Below are positions 1 to 6,390 of a DNA stretch of 12,097 bases, in pieces. Source of the stretch: Bacteroidota bacterium (GTDB lineage Bacteria; Bacteroidota; Bacteroidia; Chitinophagales; Saprospiraceae); assembly GCA_029573365.1 (NCBI GenBank), contig JAKQGD010000522.1:1-12097 (forward strand). Direction: 5' to 3'. A program made the translations under genes and the position numbers. Position 1 is the stretch's first letter; each line of letters opens with the position of its first letter. The notes under the pieces were generated by a model. The model was not told the origin of the DNA. It did not search any database and saw nothing but the letters and a program-made list of their open reading frames with translations.

Positions 1-2
1 GG

Positions 3-1022
3 GTGAGGGATATGCGTGATGGCTCGGATCAGATATACAATTATGGAACCTTTGATTTTGAGACACCGGGATTTGCCCTGAAATTTATGCGTGGCAAGTT
101 ACCCTATATGGTTAGTGTTGCTGATTTCGGCATGTTTATGAGGGAGTATAATTATTTTAAAAGATCGGTATCAGAGCAGGTAATTAATTTGAGCAGAGAA
201 GAAAAAGTCAGGGTTGTGGAATATCTCAGCCATAATATACAACCTGAAAACAGGATGTACAAGTATGATTTTTTTATGGATAATTGTGCCACCAGGCTGA
301 GAGACATCATCGAAAAAAACACAGGCGGTGTGGCTTGGAACGAAACAAAAGCTTCCGGAAAAACATTCAGACAAATCATCAAAGAATATCAAAAAAATCT
401 GCCATGGACCGACTTTGGCATAGACCTGATCATCGGCTCACCTGCTGACCGTCCTGCGACTCTCCGTGAAGAAGCGTTTATTCCTGATTACCTGGCCCAA
501 AATATTCATAACGCACGTCTTGCAAAAAACACAACCGAGCGACTCGAATTTTACAGGAAGGATATAGTCACCTTCCCCGGACACGCACCAAAAATATATT
601 TTTTTCTGACCCCTTTGTTCTTTTTTATGGTCCTGCTGGTAGCCGAAGCGTATTTCCTTTGGCGAAAGCCGAAAACCAAATGGCTTAAGTATTATGACAC
701 GATCTGGGTCTGGCTGATTTGTATGGCAAGTCTTCTTATGGCTTTTATGTGGTTTGGCACCGACCATCTTCCCACAAAATACAACTGGAATCTGCTGTGG
801 GCAAATATCCTGATTCCCGTCTGGTGGTGGACCGGGAGCAGAAAAAACATTCTTTTTTGGATCGTCGGTATTTGTCTGGCATTATCTGTGATCAATGTAT
901 TGCCCGGATTAAATTTTCTGCCGCAATATTTTAATCCCATCATAGCCGTAATCTGCGTTATCCTTATGCTGAAAGTATGGCGTAAAATGACCGATACACA
1001 GGAATCAAAGCCACGTACCTGA
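3..1022 (+). CDS. DUF4105/Lnb-type membrane protein, 5' end cut by window
   Basis: Partial gene: the frame is open to the left edge, and the GTG at position 3 is unlikely to be the true start because the N-terminal part of the domain is missing. The visible part begins at the family block around IYNYGTFDFETP (residues 11-22) and contains the cysteine motif YDFFMDNCATRLR, with Cys95. DUF4105 is now described as the N-terminal periplasmic domain of Lnb, a Bacteroidota lipoprotein N-acyltransferase using a Cys/His thiol mechanism. The usual GHS-type histidine motif would lie just outside the window. The C-terminal third has about five hydrophobic segments (roughly 197-220, 232-252, 262-276, 282-301, 310-326), so the protein is probably inner-membrane anchored with its catalytic domain in the periplasm. 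It ends one base before the convergent exporter gene. Family membership is fairly sure; acyltransferase activity is inferred from the family. Confidence 0.75.
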   Translation: MRDMRDGSDQIYNYGTFDFETPGFALKFMRGKLPYMVSVADFGMFMREYNYFKRSVSEQVINLSREEKVRVVEYLSHNIQPENRMYKYDFFMDNCATRLRDIIEKNTGGVAWNETKASGKTFRQIIKEYQKNLPWTDFGIDLIIGSPADRPATLREEAFIPDYLAQNIHNARLAKNTTERLEFYRKDIVTFPGHAPKIYFFLTPLFFFMVLLVAEAYFLWRKPKTKWLKYYDTIWVWLICMASLLMAFMWFGTDHLPTKYNWNLLWANILIPVWWWTGSRKNILFWIVGICLALSVINVLPGLNFLPQYFNPIIAVICVILMLKVWRKMTDTQESKPRT

Positions 1023-1023
1023 T

Positions 1024-2241
1024 TTATACATTTTTGGATTTTGACAGCAAAGCCCTCCATGTTATAAACATGCTGGCTCCCATCATAATACCTCCCAGAA
1101 AAAATGCAGCACCGGGAAAGTAAAAAGGGGCCTTGTCGGTGGTAAAAAAGTAAAAAACATGGGTCATCACGAGCGGTCCAAAGATGGTCGACAAGCTCAT
1201 AAGGCTGGTAAGCCCTCCCTGCAGTTCGCCTTGTTGGTTAGGGGCCACGTGCCCGGCCATGTACGACTGGAGGTTTGGCATGGCAATGCCTCCAAAACAA
1301 TAGGGGATTAAAAAAACATACATCATCCATGTCTGCGATGCCACTGAAAACAAAAACATACCTATAGTGTACAGTCCAAAGCCTGTCACAATGCTCCTCT
1401 CCAGCCCCAGAAAATATGCCGACTTCTGTGCCAGAAAGGCCTGTACAAAGGCGACAATCAACCCCACCAGCCCCAGCGAATATCCTACCATGGCTTCGCT
1501 CCATCCAAAGCGGTACATGGTAAAATAGTTCCAGGTACTTTGTACAGCGTGAGCTCCCAGCGACAGGAAGATAAAGGCCAGCAAAAGACTCCTGATTTCA
1601 CTATACTTTGATAACTGCATCAGTGAGCCCAGGGGATTGGCTCTTTTGAAGTCAAAACTGCGTCTGTTTTCCGGTAACAGGGATTCCGGCAGGATAAAAT
1701 ATCCATAAAGAAAATTGGCAAAGCTGAGCCCTGCAGCTGTATAAAAGGGGACCTTGGTACCAAACGTAGCCAGAGCTCCGCCTAGCATCGGGCCAAAAAT
1801 AAATCCTAATCCAAATGCAGCACCCACCATGCCAAAATTTTTAGAACGTGTCTCAGAAGTGCTGATATCGGCAATGTAAGCTGAGGCTGTCGTAAAGCTC
1901 GCCCCTGTGATGCCTGCAATAATCCTTCCAATCAGGAACCACCAGTAATCCGGAGCAAAAGCCAGGATAAGGTAGTCTATTCCAAAACCAAGCAGAGAAA
2001 TAAGGAGTACAGGCCGCCGTCCATATCTGTCACTAAGGTTGCCTATCACCGGCGAAAAGACAAACTGAGCCACTGCAAAAGCAAACAGAAGGTATCCTCC
2101 ATAGGTACTCGTTTCGTTGATGTCTATATGCAGCATACCCGACAACAGTTTGGGCATGACCGGGATGATGATGCCGAAGCCGATGACGTCTATCAGCAGG
2201 GTTATAAAAATAAAACCTATGGCTGCCTGGCCTTTTTGCAT
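1024..2241 (-). CDS. MFS transporter, TetA-like (TCR/Tet family)
   Basis: A 405-residue polytopic protein, close to the usual length of tetracycline-type proton antiporters (about 400). It has the MFS motif A at residues 67-79 (GNLSDRYGRRPVL). Asp18 sits in LLIDVIGFGIIIPVMP, matching the conserved acidic residue of TetA helix 1. The stretch GITGASFTTASAYIADIS (110-127) is typical of the Tet subgroup, and the antiporter motif C appears as FGPMLGG (149-155). Twelve membrane helices are expected, with a longer central loop near residues 187-205. The likely role is proton-driven export of a drug-like compound across the inner membrane; the substrate cannot be read from sequence, and most chromosomal homologues are not proven tetracycline pumps. 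It starts at ATG 2241, 19 bases after an exact TACCTTTG box, with no Shine-Dalgarno. It diverges from the PolX-like gene. Confidence 0.9.
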   Translation of the reverse strand: MQKGQAAIGFIFITLLIDVIGFGIIIPVMPKLLSGMLHIDINETSTYGGYLLFAFAVAQFVFSPVIGNLSDRYGRRPVLLISLLGFGIDYLILAFAPDYWWFLIGRIIAGITGASFTTASAYIADISTSETRSKNFGMVGAAFGLGFIFGPMLGGALATFGTKVPFYTAAGLSFANFLYGYFILPESLLPENRRSFDFKRANPLGSLMQLSKYSEIRSLLLAFIFLSLGAHAVQSTWNYFTMYRFGWSEAMVGYSLGLVGLIVAFVQAFLAQKSAYFLGLERSIVTGFGLYTIGMFLFSVASQTWMMYVFLIPYCFGGIAMPNLQSYMAGHVAPNQQGELQGGLTSLMSLSTIFGPLVMTHVFYFFTTDKAPFYFPGAAFFLGGIMMGASMFITWRALLSKSKNV

Positions 2242-2260
2242 GGAAAATGGGTTGGACTTA

Positions 2261-2268
2261 CAAAGGTA
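2261..2268 (-). promoter_or_regulatory. -7 promoter box (TACCTTTG) for the MFS gene
   Basis: On the minus strand this octamer is an exact match to the Bacteroidota -7 element TAnnTTTG. It lies 19 bases before the ATG, which would give a leader of roughly 13 bases. I do not see a clear -33 TTG at the usual spacing, so the call rests on the -7 box and its position. Confidence 0.5.
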
Positions 2269-2330
2269 TAATTGCCGTTCGGATATTGTATATAATTGAA
2301 CTGATCCTACCGTGAATTATATTTAATTTT

Positions 2331-2349
2331 ATCAAATAATTATTTTGAT
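2331..2349. repeat. Inverted repeat ATCAAA-N7-TTTGAT between divergent genes
   Basis: Two perfect 6-base arms (2331-2336 and 2344-2349) flank TAATTAT. It sits between the divergent exporter and PolX-like promoters, so it could be an operator. The region is very A/T-rich, which makes chance symmetry plausible. Confidence 0.3.
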
Positions 2350-2353
2350 GAAT

Positions 2354-2365
2354 CAATGGCCATTG
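2354..2365. repeat. Perfect 12-base palindrome CAATGGCCATTG
   Basis: The sequence equals its own reverse complement over all 12 bases. Its last three bases (TTG) form the candidate -33 element of the promoter in front of the PolX-like gene, so a dimeric protein bound here could block or help RNA polymerase. Being a G/C-centred perfect palindrome inside A/T-rich DNA makes it less likely to be noise than the neighbouring repeat. Confidence 0.4.
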
Positions 2366-2391
2366 CAAATGACAAATAAACATTAATTTTA
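2363..2391 (+). promoter_or_regulatory. Candidate promoter for the PolX-like gene
   Basis: A TTG (2363-2365) lies 18 bases upstream of TAATTTTA (2384-2391), which matches the Bacteroidota -7 consensus TAnnTTTG at all but the last base. The start codon follows 21 bases after the box. Spacing is within the usual range; the last-base mismatch lowers confidence. Confidence 0.4.
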
Positions 2392-2412
2392 CATGTTAAA
2401 TAATAAAATAAT

Positions 2413-4035
2413 ATGACAAACAAGCAGATCGCTGCTGCTTTTGACATGCTGGCAAAACTGCTGGAACTGCATGACGACAATCCTTTTAAAATCAGGTCTT
2501 ACGCCAATGCTTACCTTACTCTACGCAAATATGAGGGCGATCTGACCGGCCTGGATAAGGAGCAGTTGTCATCCATAAAAGGTATAGGCGAAGCCATATC
2601 GGACAAGATCTTAGAGCTAAGGACCACTGGCGAGATAAAAACCCTGAAAAAGTATCAGGATAAAACTCCGCCTGGTGTTCAGGATATGCTCAGAATAAAG
2701 GGTCTGGGCCCCAAAAAAGTAAAGCAGATATGGATGGAATTAGGCATAGAATCTCCTGGTGAGCTGCTTTATGCATGTAACGAGAACAGGGTGTCTTCGC
2801 TTAGGGGGTTTGGCGAAAAGGTACAAGCTGAGATTGCCGAAAAAACAGAGTACTTCCTCATGTCAAAGGGCAAGACGTTATACCATGCCGCCCATGGACC
2901 GGCAGAATTACTTTTGCAAAAAATAAAGATGCTGTACCCGCAGTTTAGACATACGTTGTGTGGCGATGTGAGGCGGCTGATGCCTGAATTGCACGGAATA
3001 GATCTACTAACGGATATGGAGCCCGAAAAAATAGAGTTCGAAAAGTTGGAAATAGAAAGCTCCGAAGAAGGCTTGCATTACAGCGGAATGCCTGTATTTA
3101 TCCACCATGCCTCGGGTGATGATTACGGCAAGGAGTTATTTGTGAGATCTTGCAGTGAAACATTTCTGGCAGCTTTCCCGGCAGAGGCATTGGCCGGAGG
3201 TGACGAAGAAGTCATTTTTGCAAGGGCGGGTGTACATTTTATTCCACCGGAATTCCGTGAGGCTCCGACTGCCATAGACTTATACAGAGGTCAGGATTAC
3301 AGGCTGATAGAAGTTACAGACATTTGTGGCATTGTGCACAACCACACAACCTACAGCGATGGGCTGCACACCCTGGAAGAGATGTCGGAATACGTAAGGA
3401 AGTCAGGATTTGCTTATTTTCTGGTATCAGATCACAGCAAGTCAGCAGGCTATGCGGGTGGTCTCAAAGAAGACCGTGTACAGGAACAGTGGCTTGAAAT
3501 CGAAGGCCTAAACCGTGGCTATGGAGACGATTTTGTTGTATTTAAAGGTATAGAAAGTGACATCCTGGCAGATGGCTCGCTTGATTACGAAGATGACATA
3601 CTGCAGGGCTTCGATGCTGTAATTGCTTCAGTTCATTCTATACTTAACATGGATGAAGGACGTGCAACGACACGTCTTATACGGGCCATCGAAAATCCTT
3701 ATACCCGCATCCTGGGACATCCTACAGGCAGGCTGCTGCTGTCAAGGCCTGGATATCCGATCGACTATAAAAAGGTGATAGACGCCTGTGCTGCAAACCA
3801 AGTGGTCATGGAGCTTAACGCCAATCCTCAACGCCTGGATATAGACTGGACTTGGGTGCCATACTGTATGGAAAAGGGAGTTAAAATCTCCATCAATCCC
3901 GATGCTCACAGCAGGGAGGCAATCCATTACATCAAATATGGTGTGGCTGCTGCCCGTAAGGGTGGACTCACCCGAGAGATGTGTCTCAATACCTTGAGCA
4001 GGGAAGATTTTACACATTGGCTGAAAAGCAAATAA
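2413..4035 (+). CDS. PolX-like protein: HhH repeats, degenerate polymerase X domain, intact PHP phosphoesterase
   Basis: 540 residues, close to bacterial PolX (about 570). The order is the canonical one. An 8-kDa-like domain (about 1-80) includes DNPFKIRSYANAYLTL and KGIGEAI. Helix-hairpin-helix DNA-binding repeats follow at about 94-106 and 128-140. The nucleotidyltransferase region spans about 155-290 and the C-terminal PHP domain 305-540. The PHP metal ligands look complete: H309, H311, D316, H341, E381, H408, H436, D497, H499. In the polymerase region the G-S-x-R-R motif reads GDVRR (184-188). The D-x-D pair reads G195-I-D197, and the third carboxylate position, by my alignment, is F229. 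I infer it cannot polymerise DNA but may act as a DNA-repair nuclease or phosphoesterase. It starts at ATG 2413 behind an A/T-rich leader and is transcribed alone. The family call is secure; loss of polymerase activity is strongly suggested. Confidence 0.88.
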   Translation: MTNKQIAAAFDMLAKLLELHDDNPFKIRSYANAYLTLRKYEGDLTGLDKEQLSSIKGIGEAISDKILELRTTGEIKTLKKYQDKTPPGVQDMLRIKGLGPKKVKQIWMELGIESPGELLYACNENRVSSLRGFGEKVQAEIAEKTEYFLMSKGKTLYHAAHGPAELLLQKIKMLYPQFRHTLCGDVRRLMPELHGIDLLTDMEPEKIEFEKLEIESSEEGLHYSGMPVFIHHASGDDYGKELFVRSCSETFLAAFPAEALAGGDEEVIFARAGVHFIPPEFREAPTAIDLYRGQDYRLIEVTDICGIVHNHTTYSDGLHTLEEMSEYVRKSGFAYFLVSDHSKSAGYAGGLKEDRVQEQWLEIEGLNRGYGDDFVVFKGIESDILADGSLDYEDDILQGFDAVIASVHSILNMDEGRATTRLIRAIENPYTRILGHPTGRLLLSRPGYPIDYKKVIDACAANQVVMELNANPQRLDIDWTWVPYCMEKGVKISINPDAHSREAIHYIKYGVAAARKGGLTREMCLNTLSREDFTHWLKSK

Positions 4036-4174
4036 TTCTTGAGCCCAGTGAAATGGGCAATGGCCAAAAAGAGGTCGTGTAACTGCCGGATTTATGGATT
4101 TGTAAAAGGCCTGAACCAAACAGGCAGTGTACCATTGTTAAACCTTGTTTTATTCTGTTAATTACTTGTTAATC

Positions 4175-4186
4175 GGGTTGTAACCC
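4175..4186. repeat. Inverted repeat GGGTT-GT-AACCC upstream of the lipoprotein gene
   Basis: Perfect 5-base arms (4175-4179 and 4182-4186) with a 2-base centre, 35 bases upstream of the exact -7 box at 4222. A 2-base loop is too tight for a stable RNA hairpin and the repeat lies outside the predicted transcript, so a DNA operator is the better reading if it is functional at all. Confidence 0.3.
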
Positions 4187-4221
4187 AAATCTATATTATA
4201 GGTTTTTAGCATTTAACCTTC

Positions 4222-4229
4222 TAATTTTG
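4222..4229 (+). promoter_or_regulatory. -7 promoter box (TAATTTTG) for the DUF1573 lipoprotein
   Basis: An exact match to the Bacteroidota -7 element TAnnTTTG, 47 bases upstream of the ATG. The -33 element is only a weak T-rich run near 4203. The gap from 4036 to 4221 otherwise holds two short stems (4043-4058 and 4109-4125), neither followed by a T tract, and no recognisable gene. Confidence 0.5.
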
Positions 4230-4276
4230 TGTAGTCATAATCATTTAATCATTTTACAAACTTAAAGAAATCAATA

Positions 4277-4840
4277 ATGAAGAAGTTTAATTTGTTCGCT
4301 TTGTTTACTTTGGTTCTTGCACTGGCTTTCACATCCTGCAAGGAGAAGACCGCAGATGCCGCTGCTACAGATGCTACTGCAGTTGTAGATTCTGCTGCCA
4401 TGGCAAATGCTGCTACTGCTACCACTGATCCCAATGCTGCTACTGCTGCCCAGCCTGGGGAGGCTGTTGCCGCAACACCGGTTCCAACAGGTCCTACCAC
4501 TACCATTAAGTTTGACGAAGACACTTATGACTGGGGAAAGGTAATGGACGGCGAAAAAGTAACTCACGTGTTCAAATTCAAGAATACCGGTAAAGAGCCT
4601 TTAATCATCAGCAATGCAAAGGGCAGCTGCGGATGTACTGTACCTGAGTGGCCAAAGGATGCCATTGCTCCAGGAAAGTCTGGTGAAATCAAAGTTGTTT
4701 TTGATTCTAAGGGCAAAGGTGCTGTAGGTGGCAAGGAAGACTCCAAGAGAGTTACCATCACTGCCAACACTGATCCTGTTGACTCATACCTCACCATCAA
4801 GGGTAAGATCGACAAGAAGGAAGAAGCTGCCGGCAAGTAA
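4277..4840 (+). CDS. DUF1573 lipoprotein with Ala/Thr-rich linker
   Basis: 187 residues in three parts. Residues 1-20 are a lipoprotein signal peptide with a lipobox ending FTSC, so the mature protein would be lipidated on Cys21. Residues 22 to about 80 are a low-complexity linker rich in Ala and Thr. Residues about 82-180 form one DUF1573 domain, an immunoglobulin-like beta fold recognisable by YDWGKVMDGEKVTHVFKFKN, the SCGCT motif and the APGKSGEIKVVFDSKGK block. The role of DUF1573 proteins is not established; they are common, often abundant envelope lipoproteins in Bacteroidota. It starts at ATG 4277 with no Shine-Dalgarno, behind an exact -7 box, and ends in a strong hairpin terminator, so it looks like a single-gene transcript. 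The C-terminus is charged (KKEEAAGK). The domain call is firm; the function is unknown. Confidence 0.9.
   Translation: MKKFNLFALFTLVLALAFTSCKEKTADAAATDATAVVDSAAMANAATATTDPNAATAAQPGEAVAATPVPTGPTTTIKFDEDTYDWGKVMDGEKVTHVFKFKNTGKEPLIISNAKGSCGCTVPEWPKDAIAPGKSGEIKVVFDSKGKGAVGGKEDSKRVTITANTDPVDSYLTIKGKIDKKEEAAGK
4406..4447 (+). repeat. In-frame direct repeat inside the lipoprotein linker
   Basis: The 15-mer AATGCTGCTACTGCT occurs at 4406-4420 and again at 4433-4447, offset by 27 bases (nine codons). It encodes NAATA twice. Both copies lie in the Ala/Thr-rich linker, so this looks like a small tandem duplication that lengthened the spacer without breaking the frame. Confidence 0.6.
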
Positions 4841-4864
4841 TTTCTGAACAAGAACAATTGATAT

Positions 4865-4900
4865 AAAAAGGCTGTTTTTCCATTGAGAACAGCCTTTTTT
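4865..4900 (+). terminator. Rho-independent terminator after the DUF1573 gene
   Basis: A perfect 12-base stem pairs AAAAAGGCTGTT (4865-4876) with AACAGCCTTTTT (4888-4899) around an 11-base loop and ends in a run of T. It begins 24 bases after the lipoprotein stop. Its T tract runs directly into the proposed UbiA start. The A-rich left arm would also give a T tract on the other strand. Confidence 0.88.
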
Positions 4901-4902
4901 AT

Positions 4903-5790
4903 TTGTTAAAATCCATAAACGTCGCGGTGAAGAATTATCTGAGCCTGATAAAATTCAGCCATACCATCTTTGCCATGCCTTTTGCCCTGACAGGATTTGT
5001 GACAGCGGTATATAGTCATGAAAATTTCGGATTTCAGGGAAATACTCTTGTCAAGGTTATCCTTTGTATGGTTTTTGCCCGCAGTGCGGCAATGGCTTTT
5101 AACCGATGGTTGGACAGAGACATAGATGCAAAAAATCCGAGAACCATCATCCGCGAGATACCTGCAGGCATTATTTCCGCTAATTCCGCACTTATTTTTG
5201 TCGTGATCAATTGTATTTTGTTTGTGGCGACAACGTGGTTTATCAATCCTTTGTGTTTTTATCTGAGTCCTGTCGCCCTCCTGGTCATTCTGGGGTATTC
5301 TTTTACCAAACGTTTTACGGCATTGTGTCACCTTGTCCTGGGTCTCGGCCTGGGTCTGGCACCGGTAGGAGCTCACCTGGCAGTCACCGGACATTTTTCG
5401 CTTCCACCGGTTATATTGGGCCTGGCAGTGCTGACGTGGGTGGCAGGATTTGACATCATCTATGCACTGCAGGATGATGAGTTTGATAAGTCTCACAAAC
5501 TTTACTCTGTACCTGCGGCTGTCGGCCGCAGCAAGGCTATGCGTATATCAGAAATTCTGCATGTATTTTCTGCTTGTTTTGTTATTTTGTCAGTGTATCT
5601 GTACAATCAAATCCTCGACCTGGGTTGGCTTTCAGGACTCGCTATTGTTATCTTTCTAGGGATGCTGCTGTATCAGCACTTGATCATCAGACCTGACGAC
5701 CTTAAAAAAGTAAACATCGCTTTTTTTACCACCAATGGTTTTGCCAGCCTGATCTTTGGAATTTTGGTGGTCATGGATGTCCTGATCTGA
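4903..5790 (+). CDS. UbiA-family polyprenyltransferase (4-hydroxybenzoate-type, MqnP-like candidate)
   Basis: 295 residues from TTG 4903, the usual size for the family. Both aspartate-rich motifs that bind the magnesium-diphosphate of the prenyl donor are present: NRWLDRDID (67-75) and DIIYALQDDEFD (184-195). The N-terminus LIKFSHTIFAMPFALTGF and about eight or nine hydrophobic helices are typical. The enzyme would attach an isoprenoid chain to an aromatic acid in the inner membrane during quinone synthesis. The sequence resembles the ubiA_other group, which includes the prenyltransferase MqnP of the futalosine route to menaquinone, but other mqn genes are not in view. The start is uncertain: TTG 4903 and GTG 4927 both keep the conserved N-terminus, and the first ATG (4975) would remove it. 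There is no room for a promoter of its own between the terminator and the start. It converges on rdgB with a 13-base gap. Confidence 0.87.
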   Translation: MLKSINVAVKNYLSLIKFSHTIFAMPFALTGFVTAVYSHENFGFQGNTLVKVILCMVFARSAAMAFNRWLDRDIDAKNPRTIIREIPAGIISANSALIFVVINCILFVATTWFINPLCFYLSPVALLVILGYSFTKRFTALCHLVLGLGLGLAPVGAHLAVTGHFSLPPVILGLAVLTWVAGFDIIYALQDDEFDKSHKLYSVPAAVGRSKAMRISEILHVFSACFVILSVYLYNQILDLGWLSGLAIVIFLGMLLYQHLIIRPDDLKKVNIAFFTTNGFASLIFGILVVMDVLI

Positions 5791-5803
5791 CCGGGGAGGC
5801 ACT

Positions 5804-6376
5804 TTATTTGTTAAAGTAGCTGACCAGATTTGCTACGGCCATGGCTCTGTGGCTTATGGAGTTTTTAACATCCCGCGGCAACTCAGCAAAAGTCATCTTG
5901 TAACCTTCAGGTATAAAGACAGGATCGTACCCAAAGCCACCATCTCCCGCTATATGGTCTGAGATGTGACCGTTGACAATGCCTTCAAACAATCGTGACC
6001 CGTTTGCACCAACCATGGCTATAACCGTCCTGAACCTGGCTCTGCGGTCTGTACTTCCTTTAAGAGCCGATAACAATTTTTCCATGTTTTTAACTGGGTC
6101 CCTGTCATTGCCTGCATACCTTGCCGTATATACACCGGGGGCCATGTCGAGAGCAAAAACCTCTAATCCGGTATCTTCGCCCAGGGAGACCTCATGGAGG
6201 TGGTCAAATAGAGTATTGGCTTTGATAAGTGCATTTTCTTCCAGCGTAGCACCGTTTTCGTCGATCTCATGACGGTATCCTATGTCTTCGAGGCCCAGCA
6301 CGTTGTATGCGGGCAACAGGTCCCTGAGTTCGCCCAGTTTGTGAGGGCTGGAAGTGGCGAATATAAGTTTTTGCAT
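5804..6376 (-). CDS. rdgB: RdgB/HAM1 family non-canonical purine NTP pyrophosphatase (XTP/dITP diphosphatase)
   Basis: 190 residues, the standard length. It hydrolyses dITP, ITP and XTP to the monophosphate plus pyrophosphate, keeping deaminated purines out of DNA and RNA in the cytoplasm. Family landmarks in order: the N-terminal strand MQKLIFATSSPHK (1-13); EENALIKA (47-54); GEDTGLEVFALDMAPGVYTARYAG (66-89), with Asp68 as the likely catalytic/metal residue; FGYDPVF (148-154), which binds the base; and SHRAMA (175-180). The usual Asn in the first motif (T-x-N-x-x-K) is Ser10 here, a mild deviation. It starts at ATG 6376, 14 bases after the stop of the upstream small gene on the same strand, so the two are probably one operon. 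It converges on the UbiA gene. Confidence 0.94.
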   Translation of the reverse strand: MQKLIFATSSPHKLGELRDLLPAYNVLGLEDIGYRHEIDENGATLEENALIKANTLFDHLHEVSLGEDTGLEVFALDMAPGVYTARYAGNDRDPVKNMEKLLSALKGSTDRRARFRTVIAMVGANGSRLFEGIVNGHISDHIAGDGGFGYDPVFIPEGYKMTFAELPRDVKNSISHRAMAVANLVSYFNK

Positions 6377-6390
6377 GCGTGGAAAGGGGA

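Noticed and set aside
438..767. 109-residue minus-strand frame opposite the Lnb-type gene
   Set aside because: It is Lys/Gln-rich with no motif and is antisense to conserved sequence.
4043..4058. Hairpin GCCCA-GTGAAA-TGGGC after the PolX-like gene as a terminator
   Set aside because: The stem is only five bases and no T tract follows on the plus strand.
3742..4119. 125-residue minus-strand frame at the end of the PolX-like gene
   Set aside because: It overlaps the conserved PHP-domain coding sequence and has no family resemblance.
4906..5496. 196-residue open frame on the minus strand opposite the UbiA gene
   Set aside because: Composition is Cys/Gln/Arg-rich with no hydrophobic core or motif, and it is fully antisense to a well-supported membrane enzyme.
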